From Prorocentrum cordatum (Eukaryota > Sar > Dinophyceae > Prorocentrales > Prorocentraceae): a stretch of 64,000 bases of DNA. The stretch spans positions 18,973 through 82,972 of the forward strand of contig CAUYUJ010003018.1 of assembly GCA_963575745.1 (NCBI GenBank), written 5' to 3'. Position 1 is the first letter of the stretch; every line of letters starts with the position of its first letter. Shown here one piece after another: positions 35,060-45,774 of this stretch. Under the pieces are notes generated by a model that worked only from the letters and a program-made list of their open reading frames with translations, did not search any database and had not been told where the DNA came from. Made by a program: the position numbers and the translations under genes.

Positions 35060-36960
35060 ATGGCCATTTCGCCTGAGACATCCTCACAAAATGGAGATGT
35101 TGGAGGTCGTATCTTAAGACGTCTTTTGCTAAGCATGGGCGTTTCGCTCGGGACATCCTCCAAAAATCGGGATCTCGAAATCGCTCGCCTAGTTTTCGGA
35201 ACCTCGAAAATTGGCGTTTCGCCTGAGACATCCTAGAAAAAATGGGATGCCGACAGAGCTCTTGCAAGGCATCTTTTCGGAGCGATCTCGGATGACCCCC
35301 AAGATGGCCCAAGAAGCGAAAGTATTGAAAAACCCATTTGTTTTAAACACTTTCGTTGAAAAATTAGCATTTCGCTCGAGACATCCTCCAACAAGTTTTG
35401 AACTCGCGCGGAAAGTGAACTCCACCTGATATCTGTTGTGGGCGTTCGGGGTAAGAGCGGCGTCTAAAGTCGCGCGGGTAGTGAACTCCACCTGGTATCT
35501 TTTGTGGACGTTCGCGGTGAGCGGTGACTGAAGTTGCGCGGATTGTGAATTCCATCTGGTATCTTTTGTGGACGTTCGGAGTGAGCGGTACGTCGGAATT
35601 TGCGTGGATCGTAAACTCAATCTGGTTCTTTCTGTGTACGCTTGGGGTCAGCGGCACGTCTGAACTGGCGCGGATAGCGAAGTCCACCTGGCACCCCCTG
35701 TGGACGTTCGGGAAGAGCGCCTACGCGACATGCGAACTTGATGTTGGTGCACGTTCTTGCCAAGCTCTTTGATTTCACGCGCTTCCCGTTCATGTCAAGA
35801 AAGTTTCCTCGGGATGGCGATTTCGCGTGAGACATCCTCACAAAATGAGTTCTTCGCGATATCGCGTTTAACAAAAACAAGCGTTTCGCTGGAGACATCC
35901 TCGAAAAGTTGATGACAGCGAAATTTCGCCGTCTGTGGAAATGTGCGTTTCGCTTGGGACATCCTCGAAAAAATGAAATGACGATTGAAGTCTCTAACTA
36001 ACTCTTATGTTAAGAATTGCGATTTCGCTAAGGACGTCCTCAGACAACGAGCGGCAGCACGGCGGACCAGAACGAAGAGCACGGCAGAACATTTGCATTT
36101 CGCTAGGGACATCCTCAACAAAATGAGATGTCCTCAACGTCGTCTTGATATCGTTCTCGAAGTACCTCAAGATGACGAAATGAGAGGCCAAAAACCACGT
36201 CAGGATTGGCTGTCAGAACTATTGGGGGACTTCCGAAAATAGCGATTTCGCTAGGGGCATCCTCAAAAAGTGAAAACATACACCAGCATCGACTTGACAA
36301 CTGTTGTTCTTACATAGTTTTGACGTTGCTTCTGAAAAGGCTTCCAGACGGCCCAAGGCAGCCTTCAAACAATGTCCGTTTCGGTAGGGACATCCTCAAA
36401 AAAATGATGCGTGCGACATCGCATCGTAATGATTTTAGGAGGGCATCAGGAAGCAAACGAAGGCCACAACATGGCTTCAATAGCGCCCTTACGGTTGCTG
36501 AAAATAGTGATTTCGTTAGGGACATCTTCGAACAAATAACAAATCGAACAACATCGTTTTGAAAATTGCTGTTTTAACATCGTTTGGGGATCGCTAGGGA
36601 CTTCCTGAAAAAATGAATGTGTGTAACATCGGGCTGTAACGGTTCTGTAAGGCATCAAGAAGGCCCCCAAAGGCCCCAAACAAGCCCAAATTTGACCCCC
36701 AGGAGTGCCCTCGAGACGATCCAAAATGGCGATTTCGCCTGAGACATCCTTACAAACATGACATGTTCACAACATCGATTTCATCAAAAATGAGCGTTTC
36801 GCCTGAGACATCCCTTAAACATGGGAAGCCGCGAATTCGACAGATGTTCAAAAACTAGCGTCTCGCCTGAGACATCCTAACAAAAATGATATCTTGGAGT
36901 GGCGGTTTCAATACCTCTCATGTTTAAAATTGCGCTCTCGCTGCATATATCCTCAAAATA
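35060..36960. repeat. Spaced 20-bp motif array, region A (TTTCGCTAGGGACATCCTC)
   Basis: The motif TTTCGCYNGRGACATCCTCA, usually followed by an A run and ATGA, occurs about 17 times. The intervals are about 60-450 bp, mostly 65-145 bp. Spacers are unrelated to each other. The same motif repeats in region B (38515-39715), at 42840-43165 (five copies) and singly near 44385 and 45070. Confidence 0.85.
35395..35725. repeat. 62-bp tandem repeat, five units
   Basis: Units contain AGTGAACTCCACCTGGTATC and TGTGGACGTTCGG and repeat five times at about 62 bp. The array lies between two copies of the spaced 20-bp motif. Confidence 0.85.
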
Positions 36961-37457
36961 ATAGGGCGGAGCATGGCCGGCGAAAAAAGGTCTCCTTCGC
37001 TCTTCACGTCTATTCTGCCGTGCTCTTTCGTTCTTGGGGTCTATTCTGAAATGTTCCTTGTTTTTTTGTGCCGTGCTCCTTCGCTCTTCTAGCTTATTCT
37101 GCCATGCTCCTGGCAATTTTCTGTCACAATCCTTTGTTATTGGGGCTTATTATGCCGTGCTCCTGGTCGTTTTCTGCCGTGATCCTTAACTCTTGCGGTC
37201 CATTCTGCAGTGTTCCTGGTATTTGTTTGCCGTGCTCCTTAGCTCTTGGGGCATATTCTGCTGTGCTCCTTCGCTTTCGGGGTTTATTATGCCGTGCTCC
37301 TTGTTTTTGTTTCTGCCATACTCCTTCATTATTGGGGCGTCTTATGCCGTGTTCCTGCATTTATCTCGCCGTGCTCCTTAGGTCTTGCGGTCTATTCTGC
37401 CGTGCTCTTGGTCATTGGTCGCGTTTTGCAATGTTCCTTCTTTCTTGGCGCCTATTC
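35807..37457. repeat. Segmental duplication, copy A
   Basis: About 1.65 kb is colinear with 38510-40190. Both begin TCCTCGGGATGGCGATTTCG, carry the same series of spaced 20-bp motifs and spacers, and end in the TGCCGTGCTCC array. Differences are scattered substitutions and small indels. No gene is present in either copy. Confidence 0.9.
37040..37457. repeat. TATTCTGCCGTGCTCC array, copy in duplication A
   Basis: Degenerate units of about 31 bp (CTCTTGGGGTCTATTCTGC, then CGTGCTCCT). Equivalent arrays lie at 39770-40390, 42600-42740 and 43500-44095. Confidence 0.85.
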
Positions 37458-37465
37458 TGCCGTTC

Positions 37466-38236
37466 TTAAACAATGAAGATCGGCAGCACCCGGAGGAGGG
37501 AGGAGGAGGGAGGAGGAGGAGGAAGATGATGATGATGAAGAGGTAGAGGAGGAGAAGGAGGAGGAGTAGCAGGGAGAGGATGGAGGAGAGCGAGGAGGAG
37601 GAGGAGAAGGCAGGAGGAAGCGGGAGGGCCTCCCCAAGACGATATCTGTCGCCACGAGCGCCTGGCCCAAAACTGTCACCCAAGCTTCTTGGGTGACAGT
37701 TTTGGGCGCCCGACCCAAAACCGTGTACTTAAACAATGAAGATCGGCAGCACCCGGAGGAGGGAGGAGGAGAAAGGAGGAGGAGGAGGAAGATGATGATG
37801 ATGATGATGATGATGAAGAGGTAGAGGAGGAGAAGGAGGAGGAGTAGCAGGGAGAGGATGGAGGAGAGCGAGGAGGAGGAGGAAAAGGAAGGAGGAAGCG
37901 GGAGGGCCTCTCCAAGACGATATCTGTCGCCACGAGCGCCTGGCCCAAAACTGTCACCCAAGCCTCTTGGGTGGCAGTTTTGGGCGCCCGACCCAAAACC
38001 GTGATTTTAAGCAATGAAGATCGGCAGCACCTGGAGGAGGGAGGAGGAGGAAGGAGGAGGAGGAGGAAGATGATGATGATGATGAAGAGGTAGAGGAGGA
38101 GAAGGAGGAAGAGTAGCAGGGAGAGGATGGAGGGGAGCGAGGAGGAGGAGGAAAAGGAAGGAGGGAGCGGGAGGGCCTCCCCAAGACGATATCTGTCGCC
38201 ACGAGCGCCCGGCCCAAAACGATCACCCAGGGAGTT
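37466..38236. repeat. Triplicated cassette of about 265-278 bp
   Basis: Three tandem copies start at 37466, 37729 and about 38007. Each has CAATGAAGATCGGCAGCACC, a purine/GATGAT stretch, CCAAGACGATATCTGTCGCC and GAGCGCC. The first two end in a GCCCAAAAC hairpin and CCCGACCCAAAACCGT. The third stops in the left hairpin arm. The unit has no gene. Confidence 0.95.
37665..37707. repeat. Perfect 20-bp inverted repeat (hairpin)
   Basis: The arm GCCCAAAACTGTCACCCAAG, a 3-base loop, then its exact reverse complement. The second cassette copy (37944-37986) has the same hairpin with a mismatch, and the third keeps only part of the left arm. It resembles a terminator-like or transposon-end hairpin; function unknown. 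Confidence 0.9.
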
Positions 38237-38509
38237 GCGAACTCCAATATTGAAGGTGGATATTGGGGTTTTTCAATTTCGGAGTCGAAAACCCAATTTT
38301 GGGGACCCACCGCTGGTCTTACTAACCGTTTTGGTGGCTCGTGGTTCAGTTGGCTGGAGGGAGGGGAGGGGGGGAAGAAGCCGCAGGAGCAGGAGGGGAA
38401 GCAGGAGGAGCAGCAAGGGTAGCAGCACATCTCGACCTTCGTCCTTCGCTCTTCTCTCAGTGCTGTTCCTCTGTATGTTCAACTTGCGCTTCGTATATGC
38501 AATGCATTC

Positions 38510-40190
38510 CTCGGGATGGCGATTTCGCGTGAGACATCCTCACAAAAATGAGATCTTCGCGACATCGCGTTAACAAAAACAAGCGTTTCGTTCGAGACAT
38601 CCTCGAACAGTTGATGACAGCGAAATTTCGCCGTCTGTGAAAATTTGCGGTTCGCTTTGGACATCCTCGAAACAATGAGATGACGACTGAAGTCTTTAAC
38701 TAACTCTTATGTTAAGAATTGCGATTTCGTTGGGGACATCCTCAGAAAACGAGCGGCAGCACGGCGGACCAGAACGAAGAGCACGGCATAACATTTGCAT
38801 TTCGCCAGGGACATCCTCAACAAAATGAGATGTCCTCAACGTCGTCTTGATGTCGTTCTCGAAGTACCTCAAGATGACGAAATGAGAGGCTAAAAACCAC
38901 GTCAATATGGCCGTCAGAACGATTGGGGGATTTTCGAACATAGCGATTTCGCTAGGGACATCCTCAAAAAGTGAAAACATACACCAGCATCGACTTGACA
39001 ACTGTTGTTCTTACATAGTTTTGACGTTGCTTCTGAAAAGGCTTCCAGACGGCCCAAGGCAGCCTTCAAACAATGTCCATTTCGGTAGGGACATCCTCAA
39101 ACAAATGATGCGTGCGACATCGCATCGTAATGATTTTAGGAGGGCATCAGGAAGCAAAATAAAGCCACAACATGGCTCCAATAGCGCCCTTACGGTTGCT
39201 GAAAATAGTGTTTTCGCTAGGGACATCTTCGAACAAATAACAAATCGAACAGCATCGTTTTGAAAACTGCTGTTTTAACATCGTCTTGGGATCGCTCCTG
39301 AAATGGCTTCTAGATGGTTTAAGCCACTCATCTAAAAATGACGATTTCGCTAGGGACATCCTGAAACCATCAATGTGTGTAACATCGCATTGTACCGGTT
39401 TTGGGAGGCATCAGGAAGGCCCCCAAAGGCCCAAACCAAGCCCAAATGTGACCCCCAGGAGCGCCCTCGAGACGATCCAAAATAGCGATTTCGCCTGAGA
39501 CATCCTTACAACAATGACATGTTCACAACATCGATTTCATCAACAATGAGCGTTTCGCCTGAGACATCCCTTAAACATGGGAAGCCGCGAGTTCGACAGA
39601 TGTTCAAAAACTAGCGTATCGCCTGAGACATCCTAACAAAAATGATATCTTGGAGTGGCGTTTTTACTACCTCTCGTGTTAAAAAATCGCGCTCTCGCTG
39701 CATACATCCTCAAAACATCGGGCGGAGCATGGCCGGCGAAAAAAGAGCAAGGCAGAGAATGAGCAGTTTTGCCGTGTTCCTTCGCTCTTGACGTCTATTC
39801 TGCCGTGCTCTTTCGTTCCTCGGGTCTATTCTGAAATGCTCCTTGTTTTTGTTTGTGCCGTGCTCCTTCGCTCTTCGGGCCTATTCTGCCATGCTCCTCG
39901 CCATTTTCGGTTACAATCCTTTGTTCTTGGGGCTTATGATGCCGTGCTCCTGGTCGTTTTCTGCCGTGCTCCTTAGCTCTTGGGGCATATTCTGCCGTGC
40001 TCCTTCGCTTTCGGGGTTTATTCTGCCGTGCTCCTTGTCTTTTTCTTGCATACTCCTTCCTTGGGGTGTCTTATGCCGTATTTTTGCATCTATTTTGCCG
40101 TGCTCCTTAGCTCTTGCGGTCTATTCTGCCATGCTCCTGGTCACTGGTCTCGTTTGTAATGTTCTTTCTTTCCTGGCGCATATTCTGCCG
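38510..40190. repeat. Segmental duplication, copy B
   Basis: Colinear with 35807-37457 and separated from it by the triplicated cassette. Copy B lacks the section around 36585-36625 in the same form and has a different spacer at about 39290-39370 (GGCTTCTAGATGG). Confidence 0.9.
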
Positions 40191-40629
40191 TGCTCCTCAG
40201 CTCTTGGGGTCTATTCTGTCGTGCTCCTGTTCTTTTTTCTATCATGTTCCTTCGCTCCTGGGGCCTAATTTGCCGTGCTCCTTCGGTCTTGGGGTCTATT
40301 CTGCCGTGCGTTTTGTCTTGTTTTGCCGTGGTCCTTTGCGATTGAGGTTCGTATTCCTAGTTCTTTTTGCAGTGCTCCTTTTAGCTTTTGGAATTGATTT
40401 TGCTGAACATAGAAGGGCACGGCAGAACACGCAAGAACACGGCAAACCAGACAGAACACATGGGAACACGGCAAAACACACAGGAGCACGGCAGCACACG
40501 CAGGAGCATGGCTGAACAAATAGGAGCATGGCTGAACACACAAGAACGCGGCAGAATGCACAGGAACACGACAGAACACACAAGAACACGGCAGACCACG
40601 CAGGAGCACGACTGAGCACACAGGAACAT
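39770..40629. repeat. Head-to-head TGCCGTGCTCC arrays
   Basis: Forward units (TTCTGCCGTGCTCCT) run from 39770 to about 40390. From 40415 to 40629 the array switches to the complementary sense (ACACGGCAGAACACACAGGA, about 22 bp per unit). The two halves could pair into a long imperfect hairpin. The reversed array ends exactly at the spliced-leader sequence. Confidence 0.85.
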
Positions 40630-40651
40630 TCCGTAGCCATTTTGGCTCAAG
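40630..40651 (+). other. Dinoflagellate spliced-leader (DinoSL) relict
   Basis: All 22 positions match the dinoflagellate spliced leader (core CCGTAGCCATTTTGGCTC, first base T). The next bases are CCGTGC, not the GT donor that follows the leader exon in SL RNA genes. This is therefore a leader carried on a reverse-transcribed mRNA, not an SL RNA gene. It lies 40 nt before an ATG. Confidence 0.92.
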
Positions 40652-40691
40652 CCGTGCTCGGGCGCGCGCCGCGCGCGGGCGTTTGGGCAGA

Positions 40692-42140
40692 ATGGTGCGG
40701 GAGGTGCTCACCGGTGTCACGCCGGCCCGCTGGGCGGCAGACAACCTGGTGAGACGGCTTGTCAGGGAGCTGCGGGAGGCGAAGGAAGTCATCGCCAGCC
40801 CCCAGGCGCAGCTGGGGTGCGGATCGCGCGGTGACGCCGCGGAGGCGGAGGCCCTCCGCCGCGAAGCCATCGCGCGGCCCGCCTTGGTTGCGCGCGTCCG
40901 CGGACGCCGCGAAACCAGGGCGCAGCGGCAGCGGCGGAACGTCGCGTGGCATGCCGAGCGCTGCCCGTCGGCAGACGCCCCGCCGCAGGAATGGCGCAGG
41001 GCTCAACGCGGGCCACGCCTCCCAGGAGGGCCCCTTCCTGGTGATGGGCGCGGAGGTGCGGCGCAGAGTGCCATCGTGTGTGAGGTGGAGACCTGCGTCT
41101 GCGAAGTGCAGCCGCCGATTGAGTGCGCATTGGATGCTTGCGTGGCCGAGGCGCCAGCGCGGCTGCCCAGTGCCCGAGTGGCGGCCGCGAGGGCCCCGCT
41201 GCGGTCTGGCGCCCATCCGTGCCTTCCCGAGTGGGCGCGCTGGGCCGCGTTGCTGGAGGAGCTCGGCGCGGCGCAGCTGGCCGAACAAGGCTGCGGCGAG
41301 GACGGCGCTGAGAGCGCCGTGGCGAAGGAGATCATCGCGGAGTTCGGCTGCGAGGCCGAGGAGGATCGCACTGCTGCGGCGCGTTGCTCGGCGTGGCGGC
41401 CGTGGCGGAGCGGGGGCAGCCTAGAGGGGGACTCGGAGTTCGAGGGAGATTCTGGGTTCGAGGATCTCGGGTCCGAGCACGGGCAGTTCCTGCGTGACGA
41501 GTTCTCGGGCGGCAGCGAGCTGGCCGCGGAGTACGAGCTGGCGCGCGCTGCCTGGCTGGAGCGCTCGGGCTCCCAGCGCGATGGTGGGGGCGAGCCCGAG
41601 GAGGAGCACGGCGCGCTAGCGGTCGCGACCGTCAGCTCCGAGGTCGGCCCCGAGGAGCTGCGCGAGTCCGAGGGGAGCAACGTGTCCGTTTCGTTCCTGG
41701 ACGGTTTCTCGGTGGCGGCGGTGGCGTGTGCGGCCAAGGGGCCGAAGTCGGGAGTTGGGTCACTCCTGGACTTGGCCGAGGCCCGCGCCCTCGGCGTCCG
41801 CGCAGGTTGCCCAGATGCCGAGGATCACGAGTTCGAGAGTCTCAGGTCTGAGAACGGGCAGTTCCTGCGTGACAAGTTCTCGGACGGCAGCGAGCAGGCC
41901 GTGGAGCACGAGCTTGCGCGCGCTGCCTGGCTGGAGCGCACAGGCTCCAGGCGCGAGGGCGCTGATAGCAGCCTCGAGGCCGATGCCCCTGGCGAGCGAG
42001 CGCAGGAGCGGCTGGCTGCGGCCGAGGCGGCCCAGGCGGCAATCCTGAGCGGCGATCTGGCCGAGGGGCTGCGGTTGCTCGAGGCGGCTCAGGTCTTCGG
42101 CAAGGCTGGGCGAGGCGGGCAGTTGCATTCTGCATGTAGA
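40692..42140 (+). CDS. Intronless retrogene, unknown function
   Basis: The ATG at 40692 is the first after the spliced-leader relict and gives a 40-nt leader. About 480 codons are open with strong GC3 bias. The protein is Ala/Glu/Arg-rich and largely helical. An internal repeat of about 45 residues occurs twice (encoded near 41455-41590 and 41815-41960), each containing a GQFLRD word and then ELARAAWLER. The frame stays open to 42563, but beyond about 42140 it runs into G-rich and then poly-T DNA, so the real stop is lost or unclear. No catalytic motif or known domain was recognised. Lack of introns, the leader and abrupt flanks indicate origin from a processed, trans-spliced mRNA. Whether it is still expressed is unknown. 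Confidence 0.6.
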
Positions 42141-42277
42141 TATGTTCTCGCCTCGGTGGGGGGGGGGGCGTCTGAAGGGGTTTGGCCCTTCCGCCTGCCC
42201 AGGCCCGAGGGGGGCGCCCCGCTTTGGTTTCGACGGGGCTTCCTTTTGCCTTTACGCCTTGAAGGCCCCGTCTGTAA

Positions 42278-42484
42278 CTTTTTTTTTTTTTTTTTTTTTG
42301 TTTTTTTTTTGTTTATTTTGTTCTTTTTTTTTTTTTTCTTTTGTTTTTTTTTTTTTTTTTTTTTTTTCTTTTTTGTTTTTTTTGTTTTTTTTTTTTTTTT
42401 TATTTTTTGGTTTTCTTTTTTTTGTATTTTTTTTTTTTTTTTTTTTTTGTTTTTTTTTTTTTTTTTGATTTTTTTTTTTTTTAA
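42278..42484. repeat. T-rich tract downstream of the retrogene
   Basis: About 205 bp of T with isolated G, C or A. It is not a poly-A tail in retrogene orientation. An older element of opposite orientation, or simple expansion, could explain it. Confidence 0.95.
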
Positions 42485-42519
42485 TTTTAACTTTAACATG
42501 CTGGATCATTGCATATTTC

Positions 42520-42560
42520 GTTCCACATGCTTGGTGGACGAAGCGACTCTTCTCAAGGAA
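42520..42560. repeat. Boundary word TTCCACATGCTTGGTGGAC
   Basis: TTCCACATGCTTGGTGGAC followed by RAAGCGAC occurs here and at about 44319-44350. The downstream GCGCTTCCCGTTCTTGTCCG part recurs at about 45733. These copies mark changes between repeat blocks. Confidence 0.7.
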
Positions 42561-42599
42561 TGAGTTGGAATAAAGCCCTGCAGGTCGTCCTAGATGGTC

Positions 42600-43165
42600 T
42601 ATTATGCCGTGCTCTTGTTTTTTTTTTTTTTTTTCAATCGTGCTCCTTCGCTCCTGGGGCCTATTCTGCCGTGCTCCTTCGCTCGTGGGGCTATTATGCC
42701 GTGCTCTTTGTCTTCTTCTGCCATGGTCTTTTGCTCTTGGGTTCCGTGTTCCTGGCTGAGTCTGTATCATATTTTTGAATTCTCTTACTCTAGGGGGATC
42801 GGCGCTGCACCGGTTTTTTCGTTGGCGGATTCCCACAAGCAGCGACATCGCTCGAGACATCCTCCGAACATGGAGGTGTATGCAGGCTATCGTTTAAGAC
42901 GTTTTCTGTAAACAAGTGACACGCTCGTTCGAGACATCCTCAGAACATCGGGGTGTCGAACAATGCCAAGGATTTTGTTGTGCATGAAAACTAGCGTTTC
43001 GCCCGAGACATCCTCGAGCAAATGATTTGTTAGAAAAGCTGTTTTACGATTTCTCATATAAAACATTTCGCTTTCGCTCGGGACATCCTCAGGACATCGG
43101 GAGGGGCGCGGCAGACCGAAAAAAGGAGCACAGCAGAAACTGATCATCTCGCTGGGGACATTGTC
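42600..43165. repeat. TGCCGTGCTCC units and five spaced GACATCCTC motifs
   Basis: TGCCGTGCTCC units lie at 42600-42740. Five copies of the 20-bp GACATCCTC motif follow at about 42845, 42920, 42990, 43068 and 43143, spaced about 73-75 bp. This is the most regular spacing in the window. Confidence 0.8.
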
Positions 43166-43499
43166 GACACATGAGATGTTCGCAACATCGCCTCGACATC
43201 GTTTTCGAAGTGCTTCAAGACGAAGAAATGAGAGCCTCCAAAAGAGCCCAAGATGGCTCCAACAGCGCCCTGGAGTCTGCCGAAAATGACGAGTTAGCTA
43301 GTCTTTCTGCCATGCTACTGGACTTTTTCCGGTTTGCTCCTTCGCTCCTGGGGTCTACTCTGCTGTGGTTTTTGCTTTTATTCTTCTTTTAGTTCCTCTT
43401 TTTCTTTTTTCGTCTTTATATTTTTTTTCTTTCTGTTTCTTCTTTTTTCTGTCTGCTTGTCGTCTTTTTTGCCATCTGCTTCTCCTAATCTTGTTTTGT

Positions 43500-44260
43500 T
43501 GATGTTTTGTGTTTCTTAGCTCTTGGGGTCTATTCTACCGTGCTCCCGGTCTTTTTCTGCAGTGCTCCTTCGCTCTTGGGGCTTGTTCTGGTAATTTTCT
43601 GCCGTGCTCCTTGGTTTTTGGGGTGTATTTTGCTGTGTTCCTGGCCTTTCTCTGCCGTGTTCCTTCGCACTTCGGGCATATTCACCCCTGCTCTTTAGCT
43701 CCTGGGGTCTATTCTGCCGTGCTCCTGGTCTTTTTCCTCCGTGCTCCTTAGCTCTTGGGGCCTATTCTGCCGTGATCATGTTTTTTATCTGCCTGCTCCT
43801 TTGCTTTTGGGGTCTATTCTGCCGTACTCTTTTGCTCTTGGGGTCTACTCTGCCGTGTTCCTGGTCTTTTTCTGCCGTGCTCCTTCGCTTTGGGGGTCTG
43901 TTCTGCCGTACTCGTTTGCTCTTGGGATTTATTCTGCCGTGTTCCTGGTCTTTTTTTGCCGTGCTCCTTCGCTTTGGGGGTCTATTCTACCGTACTCGTT
44001 TGCTCTTGGGGTCTATTATGTTGTGCTCCTGTTTTTTTTTCTGCCGTGCTCCTTCGCTCTTCGGGCCTATTCTGCAGTGCTTCTGGTCTGTTTCTGTCGC
44101 GCGCGCCCAGAAGCTCCGCCAAAACGACCACCGCGACGATCCGCACGGTAGAATACAGGAGCACGGCAGAACACACAGAGCACACAGAGGCACGGCAGAA
44201 CACAAGCACGGCAGAACAGGAGCACGGCAGAACACACAGGAACACAGCAAAACACACCCC
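43500..44260. repeat. Second head-to-head TGCCGTGCTCC array
   Basis: Forward units run from 43500 to about 44095. After a short GC-rich spacer, reversed units (GAGCACGGCAGAACACACAG) occupy about 44150-44260. The arrangement is the same as at 39770-40629. Confidence 0.85.
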
Positions 44261-44459
44261 GCACGCACGCCGACACGCGCGCCACGGCATACCTTCGCGG
44301 CGTAACAGCAACAGAGCATATTCCACATGCTTGGTGGACTAAAGCGACGCTTCCCGTTCTTGTCCGGTCAGGTTCTGGGAAAATTGCCGTTTCGCTCGAG
44401 ATATCCTCGAAACATCGGCTCCGGAGGGGACTCCGAACCAGCACTATCTTGGAGTCGCT

Positions 44460-44780
44460 CCCGGAGGGCCTCAAAACGGCCCAAGAGAGCCCCCAAAGGC
44501 CCCCCAGGGGACCCCCAAAACGGCCCAAGAGGCCCCCAAGAGGCGCCCAGAGGCCCCCAAGGGGCGCCCAGAGGCCCCCCCGAGCGCGCGAAGAGGCCCC
44601 AGGACTGGCCAAGAGAGCCCCAAGACGGTCCAAGATAACGCTAAGACAGCCCAACAGAGCCCCCACAGACCCTCGAGAGACGCCTGGACAGTCCAAGAGG
44701 GTCACAGAAGCTTCCAAGAGGCTCCCAAAATACTCCCCACGAGCCCCAGTCAGGCCCCCACGCGGGCCCCAAAGAACCAT
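44460..44780. repeat. CTTGGGGCC-type minisatellite, reverse orientation, block 5
   Basis: Units such as GGCCCCCAAGAGGC are the complement of the plus-orientation family. The block follows a GACATCCTC-type motif (about 44385). Confidence 0.85.
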
Positions 44781-45129
44781 TCACAGCTCACGAGGTCCGT
44801 CATATGCACAGGACGGCAGACTACCTCGACAGACCAGCGAGGCAGACCAGCACGGCAGAGTTCTACCTCGAAGTTGAGCGGGGGACTAGCAAAATGACCC
44901 GATAGCGCGTGTGTTGGTCTGCTGAGGTACTACTCTGAGTTGTTTTGACGTTCCAGCAAACGTTCTCTGACAAGCGCGTTGGACAAAGCGGCTACGGATC
45001 GCATCGGGAAACTGGCTGTCGGATGACGGGCAGCGCCTCTGGCATGCACCGTTGTTTTTGAAAAATGGCCGTTTCTCTCGAGACATCCTCCACAAATCGG
45101 CCCAAGAGGGGACTCCGCATCAACGCCAT

Positions 45130-45485
45130 GTTCGAATCGCTCTTGGAGTGTTTTCCAACGGCCCAAGGGAGGCCCAAAAGACGCCCCGGAGAGCCCGAGG
45201 AGCGCCCAAGAGCGCCCCAAGAAGACCCCAAGAGACCCCCAAGAGCGCTCTAGGAGCCACCCAGACAGCTCACAAGAACCCCAAGACGGCCCAAGATGGG
45301 CCAAGGAGGCCCCAAGAGACTCCTGGGAGCGTCCCAGGAGGCATCCAGCGCCGAGACGGCCTAAGAAAGCTCCCACAGAACCCCACGACGCGCCGAGACA
45401 GCCCAAGAAGACCTCAGAAGCCCATAAGAGGACCCAAGGGGCCCCCAAGAAGCCCCCAACAGGCCCCAAGAGAACCCCGCGCGGC
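45130..45485. repeat. CTTGGGGCC-type minisatellite, reverse orientation, block 6
   Basis: CCCAAGAGRCCCC units at 15-18-bp spacing, again just after a GACATCCTC-type motif (about 45070). Confidence 0.85.
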
Positions 45486-45531
45486 GCCAGGAGCAACGTC
45501 TTTCTCCAATTGCCTCGTACTGTCCTCTGAT

Positions 45532-45567
<36 letters not shown>
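45532..45567. repeat. (GTC)n trinucleotide repeat
   Basis: About eleven GTC units, followed by pyrimidine-rich CTCCTCGT sequence to 45680. Confidence 0.95.
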
Positions 45568-45568
<1 letters not shown>

Positions 45569-45774
45569 TCGTAATCATCGCCCTCCGCATTCCTCCTCGT
45601 ACTCGCCCTCGTTCTCTTCGTCCTCGTCCTTGTGCTTCTCTTCCTCCTCGTTGTCCTCACGCTCCTCCTCGCTATCCTCACGTTCGCCACGCCTTCCTTG
45701 TCTCCTTCGCCCAAGACGCCCATTTGACTACAGCGGCGCTTCCCGTTCTTGTCCGATCAGTTTTTTGAAAACCG

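Noticed and set aside
40630-40760. SL RNA gene
   Set aside because: The leader is followed by CCGTGC, not a GT donor, and no Sm-like site follows; an ORF follows instead.
42845-43165. CRISPR-like layout (short repeat, unique spacers of about 50 bp)
   Set aside because: Repeats are degenerate, the host is a eukaryote, there are no cas genes, and the same motif is dispersed with variable spacing elsewhere.
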